From: UBA817 sp049889215
Lineage (GTDB): Bacteria > Margulisbacteria > Marinamargulisbacteria > UBA817
Assembly: GCA_049889215.1 (NCBI GenBank)
Contig: JBMHDV010000023.1
Location: forward strand, 124,001-188,000
Direction: 5' to 3'
Length of the DNA stretch: 64,000 nucleotides
Shown here one piece after another: positions 24,665 to 32,194 of this stretch. The position numbers and the translations under genes are program-made. Within the stretch, counting starts at the first letter, position 1; each line of letters begins with the position of its first letter. The notes below the pieces were generated by a model that saw nothing but the letters and a program-made list of their open reading frames with translations, was not told the origin of the DNA and did not search any database.

Positions 24665-25070
24665 TTGCAACCTCCTTTGAATGTATCTTAACGTTGCTAA
24701 TTTCACCATCTATTACACGATACCCTTTTAGGTCCGGGTCGGTGCCTTCAAGTGATATTATCACATAAATCATGGTTGGATCTTTAAGTAAGCGTAAATC
24801 TTCATTCGATAACCGTGCCGGACTTTCCGGATGAGAATGATACACCACCAATGGGACCTCTCCTCGAGTACGAGCATCTTTAATCACTTGAAATTGCTCT
24901 TTCGGATCAAATGAAAAATGAACCGGGGATGCATCAACATTCACCATTGGGTAAAACGTTTTACATACATCTCCCTCGCCAGTAATGTATCCACAACACT
25001 CATTAGGAAGTTCCTGCCGAGCATGATCAATCATACGTGCTTGCAATTCCGTAGAAATTACAACTTGCAT
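24654..25070 (-). CDS. hcyD: JAMM/Mov34 metalloprotease processing the sulfur-carrier protein (HcyD/Mec-like)
   Basis: A 138-residue zinc isopeptidase of the MPN+ class. The full JAMM signature is present: Glu in ELPNECCGY, then HSHPESPARLSNED, which fits H-x-H-x7-S-x2-D. In the Wolinella homocysteine pathway such an enzyme first removes the extra residue behind Gly-Gly of the carrier and later releases homocysteine from it. In the actinobacterial cysteine pathway Mec releases cysteine. Its place between the E1-like gene and sulfite reductase, with a MetY homologue in the operon, favours the HcyD role. Its start overlaps the stop of the previous gene. Confidence 0.85.
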   Translation of the reverse strand: MQVVISTELQARMIDHARQELPNECCGYITGEGDVCKTFYPMVNVDASPVHFSFDPKEQFQVIKDARTRGEVPLVVYHSHPESPARLSNEDLRLLKDPTMIYVIISLEGTDPDLKGYRVIDGEISNVKIHSKEVANEC

Positions 25071-25858
25071 TAGGCACGACTCCTTAAGTCACAAACCGGC
25101 TGATCATACGACTCCTTAAAGTCAGTCAAATCCAATTCCGATGGTTTAACATTCACGGTACGAAACTTCATGTTCAAGGCATCAAAAATTAAAATTCGAT
25201 TGGTCAATAAATCACCAACGCCTGTTAAATAACGAATTGCTTCCGCTGCTTGAATGGTACCTAACATACCTGCAACAGCACCAAAGACACCCGCTTGCGA
25301 GCAGGTTGGAACGGAATTTGCCGGTGGTGGATCTTTAAATACACAACGATACGATGCCGTTCCCGGGATGTGAGTCATGGTTTGACCATCAAACCGTAAA
25401 ATACCGCCATGTGAGAATGGTTTCTTTGCTATCACACACGCATCATTAATTAAAAACTTTGATGGAAAACTGTCCGTGCCATCAATAACGAAGTCATAAT
25501 CTTTTAAAATATCCAGCGCATTTTCTTTGGTAAATAAATCATAATACGTGGTTACTTTTACATCTGGATTGATCTGGTTCATTTTTTCTTTTGCTGATTC
25601 CACCTTTGGACGACCAATATCTGGCGTAAAGTGAATCACCTGTCGTTGTAAATTACTGATATCCACAATATCAGCATCAATAATACCAATATTACCTACA
25701 CCTGCTGCAGCTAAATACAATGCTACAGGAGCACCCAGGCCACCAGCACCAATAATTAGGACCTTGCCATTTAATAACTTTTCTTGGCCATCACCACCAA
25801 CACCTTGCAAAATGATATGGCGCGAATAACGTTCTATCTGCTCTTCATTTAAATTCAT
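25070..25858 (-). CDS. hcyF: E1-like ThiF/MoeB adenylyltransferase for the sulfur carrier (HcyF-like)
   Basis: A 262-residue ATP-dependent enzyme that adenylates the C-terminal glycine of the carrier so that sulfide can form a thiocarboxylate. The nucleotide-binding motif GAGGLGAPVALYLAAAGVG, the arginine finger region RQVIHFTPDIG and the catalytic-type cysteine in VPTCSQAGVFG are visible. There is no C-terminal rhodanese domain. The family also serves thiamin and molybdopterin synthesis; the operon context points to sulfur assimilation. It overlaps the metY stop by 4 bases. Confidence 0.88.
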   Translation of the reverse strand: MNLNEEQIERYSRHIILQGVGGDGQEKLLNGKVLIIGAGGLGAPVALYLAAAGVGNIGIIDADIVDISNLQRQVIHFTPDIGRPKVESAKEKMNQINPDVKVTTYYDLFTKENALDILKDYDFVIDGTDSFPSKFLINDACVIAKKPFSHGGILRFDGQTMTHIPGTASYRCVFKDPPPANSVPTCSQAGVFGAVAGMLGTIQAAEAIRYLTGVGDLLTNRILIFDALNMKFRTVNVKPSELDLTDFKESYDQPVCDLRSRA

Positions 25859-27081
25859 TTGAGCGCCTCCTTAAATTCTTTAATTAAATCGTTTAATGAT
25901 TCAATACCAACATTGATTCGAACTAAACCGTCGGTAACGCCAGCCTCGGCCAACTGATCGTCGTTATGCTTGGAATAAATGGTGGATTTTGGATGAATCA
26001 CCATGGTGCGATTGTCACCTAAATTAGACATATTTTGTGCAATCTTTAGTTTTGAGATAAACGAAAACGCCCGCTCTTTCGAATCCAAATCAATGGTTAA
26101 TAATGGACCAAAGCCAGTAAACAAATCTGCGGCCAGTTTGTGTTGCGGATGATTCTCTAATCCAGGATAAGCCACCCTTACATTTTCAGATTGAAAAAAC
26201 TGAGCAATACCCAATGCATTTTGACTAATCTTTTCATATCGCAAACTTAATGTCTCTAAACCTAACATTGTAAAATAAGCATTCATTGGGGATGTATTTA
26301 AACCCGAATTATTCAATGCATGGCGTCGAACTCGTTCTAAAAATGCAAACCGATGAACATTCTTAGCCGCCGCTTGAATATCTGGGAGTGTGGATGTTCG
26401 CCAATCAAAATTTCCAGTATCAACAACTAAACCACCAACCGCACCCCCATTGGTTGCAAACAACTTCGTAGACGAATAAATAACCACATCCACACCATGG
26501 GCCTTTGCATTAAAACCAACGGATCCAGTTAATGTCGCATCAACCACCAAAGGGATTTTTTTTGCTTGAGTTAACACCTTTATTTGTGAAACATTCGGAA
26601 CCACCAATTTAGGATTGGATATAATTTCTGCAAAAACAAATGATGTTTTGTCATCAATTGCCGCTTCAATAGCCGCACCATCGGCAATATCAACAAATCG
26701 AACATCAAGACCTAATTTAGGGATCGTTTCTTCGAATAGATCCCGAGATCCACCAAAAAGTGAGTTTGAAACCACAATATTATTGCCTTGAACACCTAGA
26801 ACAAAGCCTAGCGAAAGAATGGCGGATAACCCACTGGATACTGCAACAACACCAAGCGCTGAATCCAAATAAGCAATTCGACGTTCCAGTTCAGCAATTG
26901 TAGGATTGGAAATTCGCGAATAAACAAACCCAAAATCTTGGCCCTTAAATACGTTCTCAAGCTGTTCAGGGTCTGGGTAAGAAAATCCAGCCGATTGATA
27001 AATCGGAGGGTTCACTGCACCCGTTTTTTCGTCAATGCCGTGATCAATATAAACACATTTTGTTGATGCGTCGAATGCCAT
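25855..27081 (-). CDS. metY: Cys/Met-metabolism PLP enzyme, probable O-acetylhomoserine sulfhydrylase
   Basis: A 408-residue fold-type I PLP enzyme. The Schiff-base lysine lies in IYSSTKLFATNGG and the phosphate-binding region in VSSGLSAILS; the N-terminal NPPIYQSAGFSYPD and YSRISNPTIAELE are family hallmarks. In this operon it would add sulfur from the thiocarboxylated carrier to O-acetylhomoserine, making homocysteine. Cystathionine gamma-synthase or methionine gamma-lyase are alternatives by fold alone. Its Shine-Dalgarno is the GGAGGAGG that also encodes the glycines at the end of the upstream carrier gene. Confidence 0.85.
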   Translation of the reverse strand: MAFDASTKCVYIDHGIDEKTGAVNPPIYQSAGFSYPDPEQLENVFKGQDFGFVYSRISNPTIAELERRIAYLDSALGVVAVSSGLSAILSLGFVLGVQGNNIVVSNSLFGGSRDLFEETIPKLGLDVRFVDIADGAAIEAAIDDKTSFVFAEIISNPKLVVPNVSQIKVLTQAKKIPLVVDATLTGSVGFNAKAHGVDVVIYSSTKLFATNGGAVGGLVVDTGNFDWRTSTLPDIQAAAKNVHRFAFLERVRRHALNNSGLNTSPMNAYFTMLGLETLSLRYEKISQNALGIAQFFQSENVRVAYPGLENHPQHKLAADLFTGFGPLLTIDLDSKERAFSFISKLKIAQNMSNLGDNRTMVIHPKSTIYSKHNDDQLAEAGVTDGLVRINVGIESLNDLIKEFKEALK

Positions 27082-27084
27082 TGA

Positions 27085-27294
27085 TTACTGGCCTCCTCCC
27101 ATGAAGTACAAAAACTCAACTTGATCATCATCTTTTAAATTTGTTGTTCCAAATGCATCGCGATCCAAAATATCACCATTTAACTCAACCGATACCATTT
27201 CTGGCATCTTTACTTCCTTATAAGCCAATAAATCAGAAATCGTGATAGACTCTTTTTCGATTGTTTCAGACTCACCATTAATTTGTAATTTCAT
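27085..27294 (-). CDS. hcyS: ThiS/MoaD-like sulfur-carrier protein ending Gly-Gly-Gly-Gln (HcyS-like)
   Basis: A 69-residue ubiquitin-like beta-grasp protein: MKLQINGE start, TISDLLAYKEV, VSVELNGDIL and a hydrophobic VEFLYFMGGGQ end. ThiS and MoaD normally end in Gly-Gly. Here one residue (Gln) follows three glycines, so the C-terminus must be trimmed before adenylation, as HcyD does with HcyS-Ala in Wolinella. The start is the ATG at 27294, chosen for its Shine-Dalgarno GGAGG; the ATG at 27306 would place that Shine-Dalgarno inside the gene. It overlaps the cysK end by 17 bases. Confidence 0.87.
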   Translation of the reverse strand: MKLQINGESETIEKESITISDLLAYKEVKMPEMVSVELNGDILDRDAFGTTNLKDDDQVEFLYFMGGGQ

Positions 27295-28198
27295 TTTTTC
27301 CTCCATTAAATAATTTCATACTCAAATAACGCTCACCAGAATCACATAAAATTGTAACAACAGTTTTACCTTTATTCTCAGGACGCCGTGCCACATCCAA
27401 GGCTGCATGCACATTTGCACCAGCAGAAATTCCACACAATAATCCTTCCTCAACAGCAATTTTATTTGCCATTGCAACAGCATCATTACTAGATATCGTA
27501 TAGATTTCATCAATAATTTCACGATTCAAGTTTTTGGGAATAAACCCTGCACCAATGCCTTGAATCATATGAGGGCCAGGCTGGCCACCCGAAATAACAG
27601 GCGAATCTTTTGGCTCCACCGCTACAGAAACAATATTTCGGTGCTCCTTCAAATATTTTGTTACACCTGAAATGGTCCCACCGGTTCCAACACCAGCAAC
27701 AAACACATCCACATCAATCGCTGATAAAATTTCAGGACCTGTGGTTTTGTAGTGCATATTTGGATTTGATCCATTTTCAAATTGCTGAGGAATAAAGGAT
27801 GTTTCATCCTTTAATTCTTGCGCACGCTCAATGGCTCCTGTCATACCCAAATGCGCCGGTGTTAGTTCAAGATGAGCCCCATAGGCAGCCAATAGCTGAC
27901 GACGCTCTAAACTCATGGATTCCGGCATGGTTAGTGTTAATCGCATTCCCAAAGATGCGCATATAAATGCAAGCGCAATCCCTGTATTACCACTGGTTGG
28001 CTCAATAATATGGGTATCTTTTTGTATAATACCGCCATCAAGAGCATCGTGAATCATTGCATACGCCGCACGATCTTTAACTGATCCACTCGGATTCATA
28101 AACTCACACTTGCCGTACAATTCGACATTATATTCATTTGATAATGCCTCAAGCTTTACTAATGGGGTATTCCCAACGGTTTCTTTAATAATTGTCAT
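27278..28198 (-). CDS. cysK: cysteine synthase (O-acetylserine sulfhydrylase)
   Basis: A PLP enzyme that makes cysteine from O-acetylserine and sulfide. The 306-residue protein shows NPSGSVKDRAAYAMI with the Schiff-base lysine, the substrate loop EPTSGNTGIALAF, GVGTGGTISGV for PLP phosphate and GISAGANVHAAL. It could use free sulfide (CysK) or a thiocarboxylated carrier (CysM of actinobacteria); the carrier gene comes right after it. It overlaps the Rrf2 gene stop by 4 bases. Confidence 0.95.
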   Translation of the reverse strand: MTIIKETVGNTPLVKLEALSNEYNVELYGKCEFMNPSGSVKDRAAYAMIHDALDGGIIQKDTHIIEPTSGNTGIALAFICASLGMRLTLTMPESMSLERRQLLAAYGAHLELTPAHLGMTGAIERAQELKDETSFIPQQFENGSNPNMHYKTTGPEILSAIDVDVFVAGVGTGGTISGVTKYLKEHRNIVSVAVEPKDSPVISGGQPGPHMIQGIGAGFIPKNLNREIIDEIYTISSNDAVAMANKIAVEEGLLCGISAGANVHAALDVARRPENKGKTVVTILCDSGERYLSMKLFNGGKNEITN

Positions 28199-28596
28199 AT
28201 TGTATAGGTTAACACCTGCTCCTTATTTAATGCATCCTCCATCACAGATTGTAATGAGACATTTAAAAACTTACTCACATGTTGATTAAAATTTGCCCAA
28301 AAAACAACCAAGGCATCCGATGATTTTGCTTCGCATGCTAAGGGATCAATTGCAGAAAAAATATCCTCAACAGAAATATTTTGTGGGGATGTAGCTAACT
28401 GATAGCCCCCTTTTGCACCACGGGTACTTTTAACCAATCGCGCTTTTTTTAAATCCAAAATCAATTGTTCTAAAAACGCATGAGGCACATTGGCTTTATC
28501 TGAAATGAAGCGCAATTGCACCGGACCTTGTTCAAAAAAGAAGCCCAACTGCATCATAGCTGCTAACCCATATTGGTGCTTTTTAGTAATATTCAT
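28195..28596 (-). CDS. Rrf2-family regulator, first gene of the sulfur operon (CymR-like)
   Basis: A 133-residue winged-helix regulator: KKHQYGLAAMMQLGFF start, recognition-helix region NVPHAFLEQLILDLKKARLVKS and wing GAKGGYQLA. There is one cysteine (ACEAK), fewer than the three of Fe-S IscR, so a cluster is less likely. Rrf2 proteins such as CymR repress cysteine genes in response to sulfur status, often through cysteine synthase. Having cysK directly downstream and co-translated recalls the CymR-CysK complex. It probably binds the palindrome at 28611-28626 in its own promoter. Confidence 0.9.
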   Translation of the reverse strand: MNITKKHQYGLAAMMQLGFFFEQGPVQLRFISDKANVPHAFLEQLILDLKKARLVKSTRGAKGGYQLATSPQNISVEDIFSAIDPLACEAKSSDALVVFWANFNQHVSKFLNVSLQSVMEDALNKEQVLTYTI

Positions 28597-28602
28597 TCCA
28601 AA

Positions 28603-28631
28603 ATCATATTAATTCTGATCGGAATTGTCAA
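28603..28631 (-). promoter_or_regulatory. sulfur operon promoter with embedded palindromic operator
   Basis: On the minus strand: -35 TTGACA (28626-28631), a 17-base spacer and -10 TATGAT (28603-28608). This is the strongest consensus promoter seen in the window. The spacer carries AATTCCGATCAGAATT (28611-28626), a 16-base inverted repeat with one mismatched pair. A repressor bound there would block RNA polymerase. The regulator gene starts 7 bases after the -10. Confidence 0.75.
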
Positions 28632-28633
28632 GA

Positions 28634-29299
28634 TTAAGACTTTGTAACAAATACTTGCTTCGCAATGGCCGCACTTAACTGAATGTGTTGCCCCGAGATA
28701 TCAACCAATAAGCTCTCATCAAACTCAAAACGCTCAACGATTTGGATTGGCACATGAATGGCAAAGCCTTTTTGCGACAAATAATTTAAATAAGCGGAAT
28801 CGAGAGACTCAAAGCGCACGACAGTATACATCTGACCTTTATTCCCATCAAAGAGCGCAACCTCATTTGCATTCAATGAAAACTCTCCATCTATCGTGGG
28901 AATCGGATTCCCGTGTGGGTCAACCTTCGGATACCCCAAATAAGCATCAATACGATTTATTAACGCATCCGAAGCCGCATGCTCCAAGTGCTCAGCTTCT
29001 GCGTGAACCTCATCCCAAGGCACATCAAGGGTCTTATGCAAAAATACTTCCCATAAACGATGATGTCGAATTAACCGCCGACCTAACGCCCACCCTTCAT
29101 CGGTTAACTCAATCCCTTTATAAGCATGGTTAATGACCAACCCATCTTTAACCAGTTTTTTTACCATATCACTCACAGCTGCATTCGATACTGCAAGCTT
29201 TGTGGATACAGCCTTTAACTTTACAATGCTCCCCCCATTATTAAAGGATAACGACGCAATTGTTTTGATGTAATCTTGAGTAACAAGTTGGTTCTTCAC
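28634..29299 (-). CDS. DtxR/MntR-family metal-dependent repressor
   Basis: A 221-residue iron- or manganese-responsive repressor. An N-terminal winged helix (SNAAVSDMVKKLVKDG) is followed by the dimerisation/metal domain HRLWEVFLHKTLDVPWDEVH, AEAEHLEHAAS and PHGNPIP, then a C-terminal FeoA/SH3-like domain. Where iron-type DtxR has Cys before the PHG motif this protein has Asp, which hints at manganese. The GTG at 29299 is chosen because TACAAT lies exactly 6 nt upstream and it gives a family-like N-terminus; TTG codons further upstream are possible. It is divergent from the metal importer it probably controls. Confidence 0.9.
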   Translation of the reverse strand: MKNQLVTQDYIKTIASLSFNNGGSIVKLKAVSTKLAVSNAAVSDMVKKLVKDGLVINHAYKGIELTDEGWALGRRLIRHHRLWEVFLHKTLDVPWDEVHAEAEHLEHAASDALINRIDAYLGYPKVDPHGNPIPTIDGEFSLNANEVALFDGNKGQMYTVVRFESLDSAYLNYLSQKGFAIHVPIQIVERFEFDESLLVDISGQHIQLSAAIAKQVFVTKS

Positions 29300-29305
29300 A
29301 GTCGT

Positions 29306-29311
29306 ATTGTA
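29306..29311 (-). promoter_or_regulatory. -10-like box TACAAT, 6 nt before DtxR-family GTG start
   Basis: On the minus strand TACAAT, ACGACT, then GTG at 29299. No Shine-Dalgarno is found, and the box decides the start codon. Confidence 0.45.
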
Positions 29312-29384
29312 GTTCAAAAACAACTTTTTTTAAAGGGGCCTAACAAATGATTAAAAACATACAAAATAAAAAGTTTAAGCTTCC

Positions 29385-29413
29385 TTGAATTAAAAAATCA
29401 AGCCTGTTAAAAT
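29385..29413 (+). promoter_or_regulatory. metal importer promoter with overlapping inverted repeat
   Basis: -35 TTGAAT (29385-29390), a 17-base spacer and -10 TAAAAT (29408-29413), followed by Shine-Dalgarno AGGA before the ATG at 29448. The short inverted repeat CTTGA...TCAAG (29384-29402) overlaps the -35 and spacer, so it is a candidate operator for the divergently encoded DtxR-type repressor. It does not match a known DtxR or MntR box closely. Confidence 0.5.
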
Positions 29414-29447
29414 CAATCATTAATCAAACAAAACTTAAGGATAAATC

Positions 29448-30350
29448 ATGAAAAAAACACTACTAACCTTATTGCTAATCATGGTCTTATTTAGCTGCAA
29501 TTCCACCAAAAAAGATACTATTTTAGTTGTTTCAACCACCAGCATCATTCACAACACTGTTCAAAATATTGCTGGCAATCTGGTATCAACAAAATCATTA
29601 ATGGGGCCTGGCATAGACCCTCACTTATATAAGGCCAGCGCTGGCGACATTGCCTTATTAAATAATGCGGATATCATCTTTTACAATGGCTTACACTTAG
29701 AGGCAAAAATGGCAGATATTTTAAAAAAATTAAACGCCAAAAAACCAACCATTGCCATTGGTGAAGTCATACCAGAATCAAACTTACTTGCCGCTGAAGA
29801 CTATGATGGGTTTCATGACCCCCACGTATGGTTTGATGTTCAATTATGGGTTTTAGTTACCAAAGAAATCACAAAACAACTCATAAAAATTGCCCCCCAG
29901 CATAAAGCATCATTTTTAAAAAACGAATCAAACTACATCAGCCAATTATTGGAAATGGACCAATGGATAAAAGAACAAGTCAGCTTAATTCCAAATGAAC
30001 GCAAACGCCTAGTCACTGCACATGATGCATTTGGGTATTTTAGTAAACGGTATGGCATCCATGTGATTGGCTTACAAGGCATAAGCACAGCCATGCAGGC
30101 CAACACCAAGGATATTCAAGACATTACAAACACCATTATAAAACACAACGTTCCAACCATATTTATCGAGTCATCTGTTCCGGTTCGGCAAATTGAAGCC
30201 GTGCAAGCTGCTGTTCAAGCTAAAGGGCATTCTGTAAAAATTGGTAAACCGTTATTTACCGATGCCTTGGGCAGTGCACATCAACCGGAAGGCACTTACA
30301 TTGGAATGATGAAATACAATACCATGCAAATTGTAAATGGGTTAAAATAA
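29448..30350 (+). CDS. troA: Mn/Fe-binding lipoprotein of a TroABCD-type ABC importer
   Basis: A 300-residue cluster A-I solute-binding protein. A lipoprotein signal peptide ends in LFSC (lipobox). Metal ligands expected for the family are visible: His in GIDPHLYKA, His in HDPHVWFDV, Glu in FIESSVP and Asp in LFTDALG. A His/His/Glu/Asp set is characteristic of Mn/Fe binders (PsaA, MntC); Zn binders use three His and carry a His-rich loop, which is absent here. It is the first gene of a four-gene operon opposite a DtxR-type regulator. Confidence 0.92.
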   Translation: MKKTLLTLLLIMVLFSCNSTKKDTILVVSTTSIIHNTVQNIAGNLVSTKSLMGPGIDPHLYKASAGDIALLNNADIIFYNGLHLEAKMADILKKLNAKKPTIAIGEVIPESNLLAAEDYDGFHDPHVWFDVQLWVLVTKEITKQLIKIAPQHKASFLKNESNYISQLLEMDQWIKEQVSLIPNERKRLVTAHDAFGYFSKRYGIHVIGLQGISTAMQANTKDIQDITNTIIKHNVPTIFIESSVPVRQIEAVQAAVQAKGHSVKIGKPLFTDALGSAHQPEGTYIGMMKYNTMQIVNGLK

Positions 30351-30353
30351 GGT

Positions 30354-31100
30354 ATGGATCCAACCAATGTAGCATTATCAATCAAAGATTTAACCGTTGC
30401 GTTTGATAAGAAACCCATTTTATGGGACATTGACTTGGACATTCCAAAAGGAACACTAACGGCCATCGTCGGCCCTAATGGCGCTGGAAAAAGCACATTA
30501 TTAAAAGCCGCACTGGGAATCATTACCCCCACGGCAGGTCGTGTGGACATTTTTGGTCAGCCGTTCAATCGACAGCGATCCCAAATTGCCTACATCCCTC
30601 AACGAAACGAAGTCGATTGGGACTTCCCTACCACCGTACTTGATGTGGTCCTTATGGGAACTTACGGTGATTTAGGCTGGTTTAATCGGCCAGGAAAACT
30701 GGAACGAGATCGTGCCATGAATGCACTTGAAAAAGTCAGCATGCAACCATTTGCTGAGCGTCAAATCAGTCAGCTATCTGGAGGCCAGCAACAACGTGTA
30801 TTTTTAGCGAGAGCATTGGTCCAAAACGCAGCAATCTACATTATGGACGAACCTTTTGTCGGGGTTGATGCCGTTACTGAAAAAGCCATCATCACCCTTC
30901 TTAAAGACCTTCGAAATCAACAAAAAACAATGATTGTTGTGCACCATGACTTGCAAACAATCGAAGACTATTTTGATTGGATCTGCTTACTCAATGTTCG
31001 TCAAATTGCCTACGGAAAAATCAGCGACACGTTTACAGAAGAAAATTTACGGCTAACCTACGGTGGTCGCCACTCGACCATCCCTCAAAGTCATACCTAA
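30354..31100 (+). CDS. troB: ATPase subunit of the Mn/Fe ABC importer
   Basis: A 248-residue ABC ATPase: Walker A GPNGAGKSTLLKA, Q-loop YIPQRNEVDWDFP, signature LSGGQQQRVFLARAL, Walker B IYIMDEPF and switch His VVHHDL. The Q-loop segment with NEVDWDFP is typical of metal importers of the TroB/MntB/ZnuC class. It starts 3 bases after troA and its stop overlaps the troC ATG (TAATG). Confidence 0.95.
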   Translation: MDPTNVALSIKDLTVAFDKKPILWDIDLDIPKGTLTAIVGPNGAGKSTLLKAALGIITPTAGRVDIFGQPFNRQRSQIAYIPQRNEVDWDFPTTVLDVVLMGTYGDLGWFNRPGKLERDRAMNALEKVSMQPFAERQISQLSGGQQQRVFLARALVQNAAIYIMDEPFVGVDAVTEKAIITLLKDLRNQQKTMIVVHHDLQTIEDYFDWICLLNVRQIAYGKISDTFTEENLRLTYGGRHSTIPQSHT

Positions 31101-32194
31101 TGCCAATCATTGATTACCCGGTTATTGTGTCGTTAATTGGAGCCTGCCTAATTGGCTGGACATCAGGAATGATCAGCTGCTATGCCGTTTTAAAGGAACA
31201 AAGTTTATTGGGTGATGCTATTGCGCATGCCGCATTACCTGGCATTTGCATTGCATTCCTTTTTTCACAAACAAAAGCATCCGGACCACTGATTACTGGG
31301 GCAATTATTGCAGGTATTTTGGGAGTATTATTCATCACCACGATTATTCGAAAAACCTTCTTAAAAGAAGATACGGCTTTGGGGATCATCTTATCGGTAT
31401 TTTTTGGATTTGGCACACTGCTTCTGACCATGATCCAAACCATTCCAACGGCTCGCCAAGCCGGCCTCGACACCTATCTATTTGGCAATGCAGCGGCCAT
31501 GCTAAGAGAAGACGTCATTATTATTGGTGGACTAAGTATTTTAATTACAGCTGTAATTTTGCTCTTTTGGAAAGAGTTTAAAATCATTATATTTGATCCA
31601 AATCACGCAACCACCCAAGGGTTACCCGTCATAAAATTAGAGATTTTGCTAACCAGCTTAATGGTGATTGCTATTGTTATTGGCTTACAAACCGTTGGGG
31701 TTATCTTAATGAGCGCGATGATTATTGCCCCGGCTATTGCTGCAAAACAATGGCATAACCGATTAGCACCAATGATGATCACCGCCATGATCGTTGCCAT
31801 CACCAGTTGCATATTAGGCGTCTTAATTAGTAGCACAACCAATCACCTTCCCACAGGCCCAACAATTGTTATTGTCATTAGCACAATTGTAATTGCATCA
31901 CTGCTGTTCTCACCTAAAGGGATCATTTCAAAACAAATCCATCGGTTACGAACCAAACATCATGTGCAACAAAATCGAATATTGCAACATTTATATTTAA
32001 TGGCCCAAAGTCATAAAGATAAAACGCACCCTCACAATATTCGAACATTGGAAGTATTGGGGACCTACCCCTCTCAAAAACTACTGACTCAACTTAAAAC
32101 TAATGGACTGATCTACTCAGCCGGCGAAAACCTTTGGGGGCTTACCAAAAAAGGAATCGAAACCGTGACCGAATTAAGGCAAAGGATGCACTAA
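31100..32194 (+). CDS. troC: permease of the Mn/Fe ABC importer with C-terminal winged-helix-like extension
   Basis: A 364-residue protein of the ABC-3 membrane family. About eight or nine membrane helices span residues 1-275, with family segments GDAIAHAALPGI, LGIILSVFFGFG and VGVILMSAMIIAPAIAA. The last ~85 residues are soluble and basic (RILQHLYLMAQ ... NLWGLTKKGIETVTELR) and resemble a DtxR/winged-helix module, a known variant of TroC-type permeases. The ATG at 31100 is set by the TAATG overlap with troB. Confidence 0.92.
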   Translation: MPIIDYPVIVSLIGACLIGWTSGMISCYAVLKEQSLLGDAIAHAALPGICIAFLFSQTKASGPLITGAIIAGILGVLFITTIIRKTFLKEDTALGIILSVFFGFGTLLLTMIQTIPTARQAGLDTYLFGNAAAMLREDVIIIGGLSILITAVILLFWKEFKIIIFDPNHATTQGLPVIKLEILLTSLMVIAIVIGLQTVGVILMSAMIIAPAIAAKQWHNRLAPMMITAMIVAITSCILGVLISSTTNHLPTGPTIVIVISTIVIASLLFSPKGIISKQIHRLRTKHHVQQNRILQHLYLMAQSHKDKTHPHNIRTLEVLGTYPSQKLLTQLKTNGLIYSAGENLWGLTKKGIETVTELRQRMH

